Shown here: positions 46,363-53,487 of the stretch, piece after piece | How the letters are laid out: each line of letters opens with the position of its first letter | Position numbering within the stretch: position 1 is the stretch's first letter | Source: Paludibacteraceae bacterium | Lineage (GTDB): Bacteria > Bacteroidota > Bacteroidia > Bacteroidales > Paludibacteraceae | Assembly (NCBI GenBank): GCA_028694215.1 | Contig: JAQUTW010000013.1 | Location: forward strand, 1 to 53,487 | Reading direction: 5' to 3' | Length of the DNA: 53,487 nt | Program-made: the position numbers and the translations under genes | The notes under the pieces: generated by a model | The model's database searches: none | What the model was told of the DNA's origin: nothing | What the model saw: the letters and a program-made list of their open reading frames with translations, nothing else

Positions 46363-47799
46363 TCATTTGGGTTCTTGTGCGCCATACCCCGGTTCTGCCC
46401 CAAACAATTTAACGGCTTCATCAAAATTATAGCGGTTGCCAAACATAGAAACCCGTGTTGTAGAAGTACCTTGTTTGTTCAATCCGTGAGCTTCTCTATA
46501 CATATTGGCAGCCGAATTTGGATCATAACTTTCAGTGCTCATCACTTTCAACGAAGCAAATCCCTTCAGATAAGGTTGAATGATTTTGTCTTTAAGTTTA
46601 CTGTCAGCAGACAATTCACGGTTGTTTTCATATTTGGTTAACAGTTCTACTTCGTCAAAGCGTTTGGCAGGAACATACAACCAGTTGCCACCGCTTGTGC
46701 CCGGAATAATAATATCACCTTTGTTCATAAAAAATAAGTTATCGTAAGCCGAACAAATTTTTCTGTTTTCTTTGGGGAGCGTACTGTCATCCCATGCACC
46801 GTCCAAAGCACCTAAATTGCTGCACCCGAAAATGTTGTGATGAACATTATGGTCAGCACCGTTACGGAAACGGTAACCATAACCCATATCTTCCATCTCT
46901 TTGGTACGTGCCCACGAGAAAAGTACAGTGTTATGATGAAAATCAACCGTCGATTGATGTGCATTTGTTGATTGATTCAAGCCTCCGTTAATTTCAACCG
47001 AAGCATACAAATTGCCGACAAACACGTTGTTGTATATTTCCCAATCGCCACCGGCGTTTGTCATGATGATGGCATAGAAAGACGCATTGGTAAACACACA
47101 GTTACGAATAATCAATTTCCCTGCAACCTTACCACCTATCAAACGAATACTCGGATTTGGCGGATTACCTACGGGCATAACACGACCGGTTTCACAACCT
47201 TCCGGCCAACCATTTCTTGGATCATCATTGGCAGGAGCATACGTCAGAAGAAAACCAAGATCGAAGCAAAGACCATCAATAATAATTTGTCCATTGGCAC
47301 GATTGTCTGTTGATTCTATCAAAAACAGCCCCCTACCAATAGTTCCGACTTGTGCTTGCGACGGTTGAATTTTGGTAACATATTTCATCGGATTTCTTTC
47401 GGTAAAATCATCGTTCCAACCACCCTCAAAGCTGACATATTTGTTTGTCATCTCTATCCAGCCTCTGTCTAAATTGCCAAGATAATTACCTTGAGCAATG
47501 CGAATAACATCACCGTCGACCGCATTGTCAATGGCTTTTTGAATGTCTTTCAGAGGAGAGGCCTTGGTTCCATCGCCTCTTGCACTACCGGTGGCAATAC
47601 ATACATAATAAATTTTGCCGGAGGCAGCAGCAGGTTTTGCAGCAGAAGTTGAGGCTGAACTGCTGCTTTTACTTTGCGACGAAGACGAAGTTGTCGCAGG
47701 TTGATTGCCCGAAACAGCTCCTTTTAACTTGTTCAGAAACTGTGCATTACCGGATATCGTAAGAGTTGCGGCAATGACTAACAAAAACATTTTTCTCAT
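46363..47799 (-). CDS. Secreted right-handed beta-helix (DUF1565-like) protein
   Basis: 478 residues with a signal peptide (MRKMFLLVIAATLTISGNA, then QFLNKLKG) and a low-complexity Ser/Ala linker (about residues 35-60). The start of the helix, YYVCIATGSARGDGTKASPL followed by KDIQKAIDNAVDGDVIRIAQG, is the standard DUF1565/parallel beta-helix entry. The coils include NCVFTNASFYAIIMTNAGGD and VDFHHNTVLFSWART. Such folds are typical of polysaccharide lyases or hydrolases, but no catalytic set is evident. No T9SS tail; the C-terminus is FGAEPGYGAQEPK. Role unknown. Confidence 0.8.
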   Translation of the reverse strand: MRKMFLLVIAATLTISGNAQFLNKLKGAVSGNQPATTSSSSQSKSSSSASTSAAKPAAASGKIYYVCIATGSARGDGTKASPLKDIQKAIDNAVDGDVIRIAQGNYLGNLDRGWIEMTNKYVSFEGGWNDDFTERNPMKYVTKIQPSQAQVGTIGRGLFLIESTDNRANGQIIIDGLCFDLGFLLTYAPANDDPRNGWPEGCETGRVMPVGNPPNPSIRLIGGKVAGKLIIRNCVFTNASFYAIIMTNAGGDWEIYNNVFVGNLYASVEINGGLNQSTNAHQSTVDFHHNTVLFSWARTKEMEDMGYGYRFRNGADHNVHHNIFGCSNLGALDGAWDDSTLPKENRKICSAYDNLFFMNKGDIIIPGTSGGNWLYVPAKRFDEVELLTKYENNRELSADSKLKDKIIQPYLKGFASLKVMSTESYDPNSAANMYREAHGLNKQGTSTTRVSMFGNRYNFDEAVKLFGAEPGYGAQEPK

Positions 47800-47879
47800 T
47801 TTGTTTGGTTTTTAGGTTAAAAAAATTGATTATTTAATTCGCAATTCAATAAATATTTATATTTAACAAACTCATGGAA

Positions 47880-47903
47880 GATATAACAACGCTTTGTTAT
47901 ATC
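47880..47903. terminator. Hairpin after the outer-membrane barrel gene
   Basis: GATATAACAA / TTGTTATATC, 10 bp with a CGCT loop. A weaker GGCAG / CTGCC hairpin lies at 47920-47936. Neither has a strong T tract, so termination is uncertain. Confidence 0.4.
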
Positions 47904-47951
47904 AAGATTTGTGAACACAGGCAGTTATCAGCTGCCCGCATCCGAAAGAAA

Positions 47952-48860
47952 TTAGAAATAATAATGTAATGCCAATGACACGCCAATATTATCTGTACCG
48001 TAAAGCAAATAAGTGCTTCCCGGGCTGACTAATTTATTGTATTTTTCCACTTTACCAGAGTAGGTATTGAAACCTTCGTAAATAGTGTAGGTTTGTGGTT
48101 GGAAAGCCACCATAATCGGAGTAATATTGACTGTTGCGCCCAATGAAACATTCTTCATAAAGAACCATTCAACACCCATATTGGCAGTGATACCCACACC
48201 GTGTGTAATACCTACATTATATTGTTTTACCGGACGTGCATAAGGCATATAGGCATTTCCGTCAAAATCATTCAGTGCAGTAATTTTATCCATGCAGGTA
48301 GGATGTTGATTCAAATCGGTAATGGTATTGCCATATTCCAAGTTAACATCGCCACCACCAAACGAATAAAGCAAACCAACACCACCAACAAAGCGTAATG
48401 ACTTTTTACCGGCATTCCATTCCACGCCAAGTGAAACACCACCACCAGTATAATTCATTTTGATGGCATCAGCAACTTTGTCTTCTGCATACGGATCCAA
48501 GAAAACAGCTTTGTCATCGGTTACATATTCGCGATAATTAAGCATACCGCCACTAAAACCTACGGATGCGCGAACAGCCATGCTGCTTGTTACTTTATAT
48601 TTCATTTGAACAGAAACCATCGGTTCCTGTGCAAGGAAAAACATCTGTTTCGGATTACCTTCCAATTTCATAATAGTATTTCCTACTGCATTCCCTACCG
48701 ACGAAATAGCCATTGTAGTGGCTTTCGCCGCCGTAACCGGATTGAACACAACGCCAATGGCTATACTACCGGCTTCAGGCACTTTATCGGAAGATTCCTG
48801 TGCCGAAATCGGAGCAACCAACATTAGCATTGCAACTAAACTTATACTTATTTTTTTCAT
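47952..48860 (-). CDS. Outer-membrane beta-barrel protein of unknown function
   Basis: 302 residues, signal peptide MKKISISLVAMLMLVAPISA then QESSDK. Alternating amphipathic strands (MVSVQMKYKVTSSMAVRASV, GGGVSLGVEWNAGKKSLRFV, GITANMGVEWFFMKNVSLGA) and the terminal Phe of VSLALHYYF fit a barrel of about 10-12 strands. It lies 49 bp after the small lipoprotein gene, so the two may be cotranscribed. No specific family recognised; it resembles the porin-like or OmpW/OprF-type barrels common in Bacteroidales. Confidence 0.78.
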   Translation of the reverse strand: MKKISISLVAMLMLVAPISAQESSDKVPEAGSIAIGVVFNPVTAAKATTMAISSVGNAVGNTIMKLEGNPKQMFFLAQEPMVSVQMKYKVTSSMAVRASVGFSGGMLNYREYVTDDKAVFLDPYAEDKVADAIKMNYTGGGVSLGVEWNAGKKSLRFVGGVGLLYSFGGGDVNLEYGNTITDLNQHPTCMDKITALNDFDGNAYMPYARPVKQYNVGITHGVGITANMGVEWFFMKNVSLGATVNITPIMVAFQPQTYTIYEGFNTYSGKVEKYNKLVSPGSTYLLYGTDNIGVSLALHYYF

Positions 48861-48909
48861 TGATTCAAAATTTTAAAAATACGATTTAAATAAAAATAGT
48901 TTCACACAA

Positions 48910-49428
48910 TTAATAACCGGGGTTCGAAACGACACCTGCATTGGCAGCATCCAAATTCTTCACAGTTTTTTCACCGTACGTCAATTCTACATCTGTCGTA
49001 GCTTTAAAATTGCAAGTTTCTTCATTCAAATCAGTAGGTTTTTTGGGATCAGCCACATAAGATTTCTGCTCAAAATTGGTCAACAATTTACATTTAGCCG
49101 ATTTACCCATCTGTACGGCAATGTCCATTGTGTAGAAACCTTTAGCATCAGTAGTTGCTAAATAAACACTGGTAACTTTGTACGTTGTGTCCGGTTTTAC
49201 TATTGCTACTTCACTTTCAATGCGCACCTGAATACCGGTTGCATTCTTCATTGTTGCTTTGCCATCATCGTCTGTGTAAGCATAGCGTACATGACCGCAA
49301 AGAACCGATTTAGCCAAAACATCGCTTTTATTCAATGCTGTTGGCACTACTTTTTCGCAAGAAGCGAACATAACTACAGCGACTAATGCTAAAGTCGCTT
49401 TAACTGTAAACATTCTCATTTTTCTCAT
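48910..49428 (-). CDS. Small lipoprotein with carboxypeptidase-regulatory-like domain
   Basis: 172 residues. The signal runs MRKMRMFTVKATLALVAVVM to FASC (lipobox Cys about residue 24); an alternative start at the second in-frame ATG (MRMF) is possible. The mature part, VLCGHVRYAYTDDDGKATMK then VYLATTDAKGFYTMDIAV, resembles a CarboxypepD_reg/Ig-like fold. It is the first of a probable pair with the barrel protein. Function unknown. Confidence 0.72.
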   Translation of the reverse strand: MRKMRMFTVKATLALVAVVMFASCEKVVPTALNKSDVLAKSVLCGHVRYAYTDDDGKATMKNATGIQVRIESEVAIVKPDTTYKVTSVYLATTDAKGFYTMDIAVQMGKSAKCKLLTNFEQKSYVADPKKPTDLNEETCNFKATTDVELTYGEKTVKNLDAANAGVVSNPGY

Positions 49429-49487
49429 TTTGTTGAGGTTTTAAAGATTAATAAAAAAATAAAGTTAAACAATAAATATAAAAAAAA

Positions 49488-49495
49488 CAAAAGTA
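49488..49495 (-). promoter_or_regulatory. -7 promoter box of the small lipoprotein gene
   Basis: On the minus strand TACTTTTG matches TAnnTTTG, about 60 nt before the ATG at 49428. No clear -33 element. Confidence 0.4.
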
Positions 49496-49533
49496 AAGAA
49501 AGCATTTGAAAAATCCTAAAAAATCTCATTAAT

Positions 49534-49770
49534 TTAATCGTCATTAAACGAAATCAGTCTGTTTTTATACGCATAACGCAACATTTCTGCCATGTTGTGG
49601 ACATGAATTTTCTTAAAAATATTTGTCTTGTGTGCTTCCACAGTACGCATACTAATATCCAAACAATCTGCTATTTCAACAGCGCGCTTACCTTTTGCAC
49701 ATAACAAGACAATCTCTTTCTCACGTGATGTCAATGTTCCTCTCTTCAATGATACCTTCTTTTTTAACAA
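49534..49770 (-). CDS. Orphan LuxR/GerE-type DNA-binding protein lacking a receiver domain
   Basis: 78 residues consisting almost only of a LuxR-type HTH: GTLTSREKEIVLLCAKGKRA, then VEIADCLDISMRTVEAHKTN and IFKKI. No ATG is available; the frame opens with TTG at 49770 and is closed by a TAA 24 nt upstream, so no receiver domain was lost in this frame nearby. The HTH is similar to that of the response regulator at 40989-41615 (both have TV-x-x-HKTNIF). It may be a free-standing regulator or the remnant of a longer one. The TTG start lowers confidence. Confidence 0.62.
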   Translation of the reverse strand: MLKKKVSLKRGTLTSREKEIVLLCAKGKRAVEIADCLDISMRTVEAHKTNIFKKIHVHNMAEMLRYAYKNRLISFNDD

Positions 49771-50130
49771 GATATTTAAATGATTGAATTATTTTATGGC
49801 GCAAAGAAACAAAATATTTTAAAACAAAAAAATACGAGTATTCTCGTAGTTCGCAACCAAAAACCTACGCCAAAGAGCTTTTTTCATTTATTGTAACCAC
49901 AATATAACAGAAGCATTAAATGCCTTCATCTAATTTTATGCCAAAGATACACCCCGGTTTTTTACAAAAAAACTACCCAAAACTCGCATTTTTTTAATTT
50001 ATTTAAAAAAGCAATTAAAATACATTTGTGAAATTTTCAACCACAAACAAACAGAATTCTAACAAATTAAGCAAAACAGGACTTGATATGTTGTATTATA
50101 AATTAATTTATTTTATTAATCAAACTATTG

Positions 50131-50180
50131 TTTTGTATATTTTTTCAATATACAAAAAAAATCAAAAAAAATATACAAAT
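50131..50180. repeat. Inverted repeat plus third half-site, possible operator
   Basis: TTTTGTATATT (50131-50141) and AATATACAAAA (50147-50157) form an 11-bp perfect inverted repeat; AATATACAAAT recurs at 50170-50180 just before the -33 box. The arrangement looks like regulator half-sites. Confidence 0.5.
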
Positions 50181-50182
50181 TA

Positions 50183-50214
50183 TTTTGTCCATTAAATAAA
50201 AAACAGTAAATTTG
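50183..50214 (+). promoter_or_regulatory. Promoter of the C39-like secreted protein
   Basis: TTTTG (50183-50187), 19 bp, TAAATTTG (50207-50214). Near-ideal Bacteroidetes promoter; the leader to the ATG at 50265 is about 44 nt. Confidence 0.72.
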
Positions 50215-50264
50215 CGACGATTTTTTAGCAAAATCAATCTTAATTAATTATAAATCTATTTCTT

Positions 50265-53200
50265 ATGAAAAAACTTATTCTTATGAAAAAACTTACTGTT
50301 TTGGCATTCTTATTGCCAATGTTCTTTGGGCTTACGTATGCAGCCGCCCCTGAATTAACAGACGGTGTTGGTTACGAAATTACAACCAACGGCTACTTAG
50401 CTCTTCCCAAACAAGCAAAAAGAGGAATTATCGCGACAAACAATCGACATTCCGAAATTTATCTGCTTGAAAACAATCAACTGAAAACATTAGTTGCCAC
50501 ACGTGGTTGTGGTCGCTACACCAACCTCAACAAAGACAAAACTTTGTTGGGTTTTAAAAGTATTGATGAAAACGGTTACCAAGCTCCGGCAATTCTAAAT
50601 TTACAAACCGAACAGGTAACGTTATTGGAAGACTATTCCGACCAATGCGGTCAAGTTTCTTTCAGCGACGATGGCACAATAGCCTATACCGTTGACACCA
50701 AGCTGATTATTAATAAAAACGGCGTTAAAACCGATTATGAATTAGGCTATTACACCAATATTGCCAATCTGTCGCCCGACGGCAAATCAATTGCTTTCAG
50801 CGACCCCGATGGTCATCCGATACTGATGGATTTGACAACCGGTTCAAAGACAAAAATGTCGGACATTGGCGATTTGTACAATCCGAAATGGTCTCCAGAT
50901 GGTCAAAAGCTTGTTCTTCAGCAGGGTAATGCTACTCTCTATGTGATAGAACCAGCCCAGAAAAAAGTACTGAAATTAGACAGAGGTTTTGAAGCTTCGT
51001 GGACGGCTGACTCTAAGGAATTGGTTTATTCGCGTTCGGACTACGAAAACGATGATGTGTTCTTCTTTAAGGGTATTTCGGTACATCAAGCTTCGTTCGA
51101 TGGGATCACACGGCGTGTGTTGATTCCCACTTCCAAAGAATGCCCACAAGAAGTAGCCCTTTTGGACAATGGTAAATTGGCTGTTTCTTATTCTTACGGC
51201 AACCGTCGTTTGGTGGCAGTAAGCCTGTCGGACACCAAAGCCAGTACCGAAGAGGTTTTGTTTGTCATCCCTACAAAAGAGGAACATTTCGGCAAAGTGC
51301 CAAGAAACCTCAAAGATTGCGATGTTACGTTGCGTCCATCTACCAAAAAATTATCGCAAACCAAAAACGGAACTATAGGCAAAGACGATATTCCTTACAT
51401 TAACCAAGTTTATGATGTACCTGCTTCTTATGCCGGATGTACGGGTTACGGCTATGTAGCTTGTGCCCCTTCTACTTCGTGCATGCTGTTGGGTTATTAT
51501 AAACTTGTGCCCCCAAAAGCAGTTTCTTCGCGTAATGGTTCATGGGGAGCAACTAACTACTATTCGTGGTACGTTGGCCAGCAGTATACTTCTTCTACTA
51601 ACTATTCATTTAATTTGGCATCGACAGGTAATGGCTGCTCTGCTAAGGGTGGTTATGGTTATATGTGGAACGGTGGTTCACCTAGCTCCAGAATGAAAGG
51701 TTTTTATCAAAATAATGGTGTTACAAGTGCTGCTTACGACTATTCAGGTCTTTCGAAGATTAGAACTGAATGTTCGGCCAATTATCCCTATTCGTGGTGC
51801 ATAACTTCAGGCAAAACGAGTGGTCACTTAATTTTGCCGTTCAGATCGGATGCTAAATGTGTTAAAGTGGATGGTGTATGGACAATTCAAAATGGCACGA
51901 ACGGTAGCGTGGTGGTACAAGATCCCTATGGTGATGCTAATGGCTCGTCATGGTTAGGTGATGGTCGTTATTCAACTTACGATTACTCTGGCTACAACAA
52001 TGGTTACTATGATATGGTAAATGCTTGGGGATGCGTTGTACGTTATACCAAACCCACGACTACTTCTATCAGCAACAGCGTGTCGTCGTTGGCATTTGGT
52101 GGTGTTTCTGTGGGTTCTACTTCTAAAAAAACCTTTAAGGTAACATTGTCAGGAATATCGTCGGCAACAGTGACAACTTCTAATTCTGCCTTTGCTATCA
52201 GCACTTCGTCAGTTTCAAATGGAACTACCGTAACGGTAACTTTCAAACCCACTGCGGCGCAATCATATAGTGGTACTATTACTGTAGCCAATGGCTCACA
52301 TAAAGCGACTGTATCTTGCTCGGGTTCAGGTCTAAATCCTCCATTGACTTTTACACAAGTATGGAATTATAGCGAAAAATCGACTTCGGGAACGCCTTCT
52401 TGGGCAAGCGACAAAACTAAATTGCGTAACATGGACTTTGGTGGCGGAAAACTATATGTTGTCAATCCTGTGGATGGTGTCATTCATGTTATCAACGCAC
52501 AAACGGGTGCTAAACTGAAAGACTTAGATATGACAGGCGTTGAAGGCGGGGCATTAAAAGTGATAGATTGTAAATATGTAGGTGGCAAAATCATTGCCTG
52601 CAACATTGCTTCTGCTACAAGTCCTCTTAAGATTTATGTTTGGGATAATGATAATGCTCAACCTCGTGTATTGCTAAACACAACTTCAATTGGAGATAAG
52701 GATCGTGTCGGCGATTGCCTTAGCATTGAGGGCAATCTTACGAGTGGAAAAATCTATTTCGCTGCTGGTGGTACAGCCACAGCTAACAATGTGTTGATGT
52801 ATGCTGTTACTAACGGTGTATGTTCGACAACGCCGACAATTACCCCGCTAAACGAAGCTGGAGATAAAATTGTGTTGGGCCTATCTCCAAGAGTGCGCCC
52901 TTCAGGAACCGGTAAATATTGGGTTATGGGGCAAAACTATTATCCTACTTTGTGTAGTGATGCGGGTGTTGCCACAATTTCAGTGAATCCAGAGGCTTTG
53001 TTAAACGATTGCGCTGGAAACGATTTTAAGGCCTTTACGTTTAAAGGTACTCAATATGGTGTAGCAACAATCTACCAACCTGGGGCAACGGCATCTGAAA
53101 GACTTACTTTAGGAAGAGTTTCTTTGATGGATGCAACTTCTGGTTGGGCAGAAGCTGACAAAATCGGAGAGTATCCTAGTGCAGGAATGGGAACGACTCG

Positions 53201-53487
53201 TAATACAAGTTTCTCGTCAAGCGTAGCAGTTGCTGTAAACGGTACATCAGGTGTTGAAATGTGGGTATTGATACACAATCAAGGTATAGCTTATTTCAAA
53301 AATGGAACAGTGCCTACATATAATATAGAAGAGTCCACGACTCCAACCATTACATTAAGGCCAAGCGGAAGTCAAAGTTTTACGGCTCAGATAAATGCTA
53401 CTCAGCAAAAAACGATTACCGTTGGAGGTTCCAATCTAACCGCCAATGTAAGTTTGGCATTGTCTGGAACCAATGCTAATATGTTTA
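50265..53487 (+). CDS. Large secreted protein: TolB-like propeller, C39-like cysteine protease domain, HYDIN-like and DUF4623-like domains; 3' end outside window
   Basis: More than 1070 residues, open to the right edge. Signal peptide MKKLTVLAFLLPMFFGLTYA, preceded by an in-frame duplicate start (MKKLIL) at 50265; the ATG at 50283 is an alternative. Residues about 150-330 are TolB/WD40-like (NLSPDGKSIAFSDPDG, PKWSPDGQKLVL). Residues about 375-600 form a papain-like C39-type domain (IPYINQVYD, ACAPSTSCMLLGYY) with a candidate triad Cys400, His521 (TSGHLILPF) and Asp553 (VQDPYGD). An Ig-like anchor module (SLAFGGVSVGSTSKKTFKV) and a DUF4623-like region (about 705-1000) follow. No ABC transporter partner is visible. 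Whether the missing end has a T9SS tail is unknown. Confidence 0.78.
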   Translation, partial: MKKLILMKKLTVLAFLLPMFFGLTYAAAPELTDGVGYEITTNGYLALPKQAKRGIIATNNRHSEIYLLENNQLKTLVATRGCGRYTNLNKDKTLLGFKSIDENGYQAPAILNLQTEQVTLLEDYSDQCGQVSFSDDGTIAYTVDTKLIINKNGVKTDYELGYYTNIANLSPDGKSIAFSDPDGHPILMDLTTGSKTKMSDIGDLYNPKWSPDGQKLVLQQGNATLYVIEPAQKKVLKLDRGFEASWTADSKELVYSRSDYENDDVFFFKGISVHQASFDGITRRVLIPTSKECPQEVALLDNGKLAVSYSYGNRRLVAVSLSDTKASTEEVLFVIPTKEEHFGKVPRNLKDCDVTLRPSTKKLSQTKNGTIGKDDIPYINQVYDVPASYAGCTGYGYVACAPSTSCMLLGYYKLVPPKAVSSRNGSWGATNYYSWYVGQQYTSSTNYSFNLASTGNGCSAKGGYGYMWNGGSPSSRMKGFYQNNGVTSAAYDYSGLSKIRTECSANYPYSWCITSGKTSGHLILPFRSDAKCVKVDGVWTIQNGTNGSVVVQDPYGDANGSSWLGDGRYSTYDYSGYNNGYYDMVNAWGCVVRYTKPTTTSISNSVSSLAFGGVSVGSTSKKTFKVTLSGISSATVTTSNSAFAISTSSVSNGTTVTVTFKPTAAQSYSGTITVANGSHKATVSCSGSGLNPPLTFTQVWNYSEKSTSGTPSWASDKTKLRNMDFGGGKLYVVNPVDGVIHVINAQTGAKLKDLDMTGVEGGALKVIDCKYVGGKIIACNIASATSPLKIYVWDNDNAQPRVLLNTTSIGDKDRVGDCLSIEGNLTSGKIYFAAGGTATANNVLMYAVTNGVCSTTPTITPLNEAGDKIVLGLSPRVRPSGTGKYWVMGQNYYPTLCSDAGVATISVNPEALLNDCAGNDFKAFTFKGTQYGVATIYQPGATASERLTLGRVSLMDATSGWAEADKIGEYPSAGMGTTRNTSFSSSVAVAVNGTSGVEMWVLIHNQGIAYFKNGTVPTYNIEESTTPTITLRPSGSQSFTAQINATQQKTITVGGSNLTANVSLALSGTNANMF

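Larger units (their letters stand above)
49771..50264. other. AT-rich intergenic region with repeats and promoter
   Basis: About 490 bp without a supported gene. The left half shows nothing recognisable beyond AT-rich sequence and an imperfect TTTCTTTG box (minus strand, near 49803) that could serve the orphan LuxR gene. The right end carries the inverted repeat and promoter listed separately. Confidence 0.55.

Noticed and set aside
49440-50264. CRISPR array or insertion-sequence remnants in the AT-rich intergenic DNA
   Set aside because: No regularly spaced repeats, no transposase fragments and no terminal inverted repeats were seen.

Overview
The window is AT-rich chromosomal DNA from a member of the Bacteroidota, most likely order Bacteroidales. 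The evidence is a SusC/SusD pair, lipoproteins with short signal peptides, promoters carrying the Bacteroidetes -7 box TAnnTTTG, and several secreted proteins ending in a type IX secretion (T9SS) sorting domain. A T9SS together with SusC/D and a MurNAc pathway points towards the Porphyromonas/Tannerella/Paludibacter side of the order rather than Bacteroides itself. The species assignment is inference. I saw no tRNA, rRNA, insertion sequence, phage gene or CRISPR array.

Layout from left to right. (1) 1-6072: a leftward multidrug efflux operon in the order tetR, tolC-like, membrane fusion protein, RND pump; the pump runs off the left edge. (2) 6338-10914: a tiny membrane protein, topoisomerase IV subunit B (parE) followed by three stacked hairpins, and an S9 prolyl-oligopeptidase lipoprotein. 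(3) 10934-15865: a leftward operon of five exported proteins of unknown role, one LPP20-like and one DUF6175-like. (4) 15951-40967: the centrepiece, a divergent locus of about 25 kb for uptake and breakdown of peptidoglycan sugars. (5) 40989-43666: a TPR sensor kinase and a NarL-type response regulator. (6) 43974-49770: an unknown lipoprotein-like protein, then leftward surface-protein genes (GLUG/T9SS, beta-helix, outer-membrane barrel, small lipoprotein) and an orphan LuxR-type DNA-binding protein. (7) 50131-53487: a large secreted protein with a beta-propeller and a C39-like cysteine protease domain, running off the right edge.

How the central locus could work. Two divergent operons start from back-to-back promoters at 28972-29043. 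The leftward operon encodes a NagB/PIG-L fusion, an Amidase_3 enzyme with an inserted golvesin domain, a tandem glycosyltransferase, a DUF4922 HIT-like nucleotidyltransferase/phosphorylase, a SpoIID/LytB-type lytic transglycosylase, a T9SS-secreted NAGPA-type phosphodiester glycosidase and an AmpG-like permease. The rightward operon encodes a sugar kinase, MurNAc-6-P etherase (MurQ), SusC, SusD, two lipoproteins and a T9SS-secreted GHL10 hydrolase (the family of E. coli DigH). Read together: the amidase strips stem peptides, GHL10 and possibly SpoIID cut the denuded glycan, SusCD and AmpG import the sugars, the kinase and MurQ convert MurNAc to GlcNAc-6-P, and the PIG-L/NagB fusion may act after that. 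This is inference from gene content. The oddities are a NagB domain lacking three of four catalytic residues, a SpoIID protein with no signal peptide, and a glycosyltransferase plus HIT-like enzyme inside an otherwise catabolic locus.
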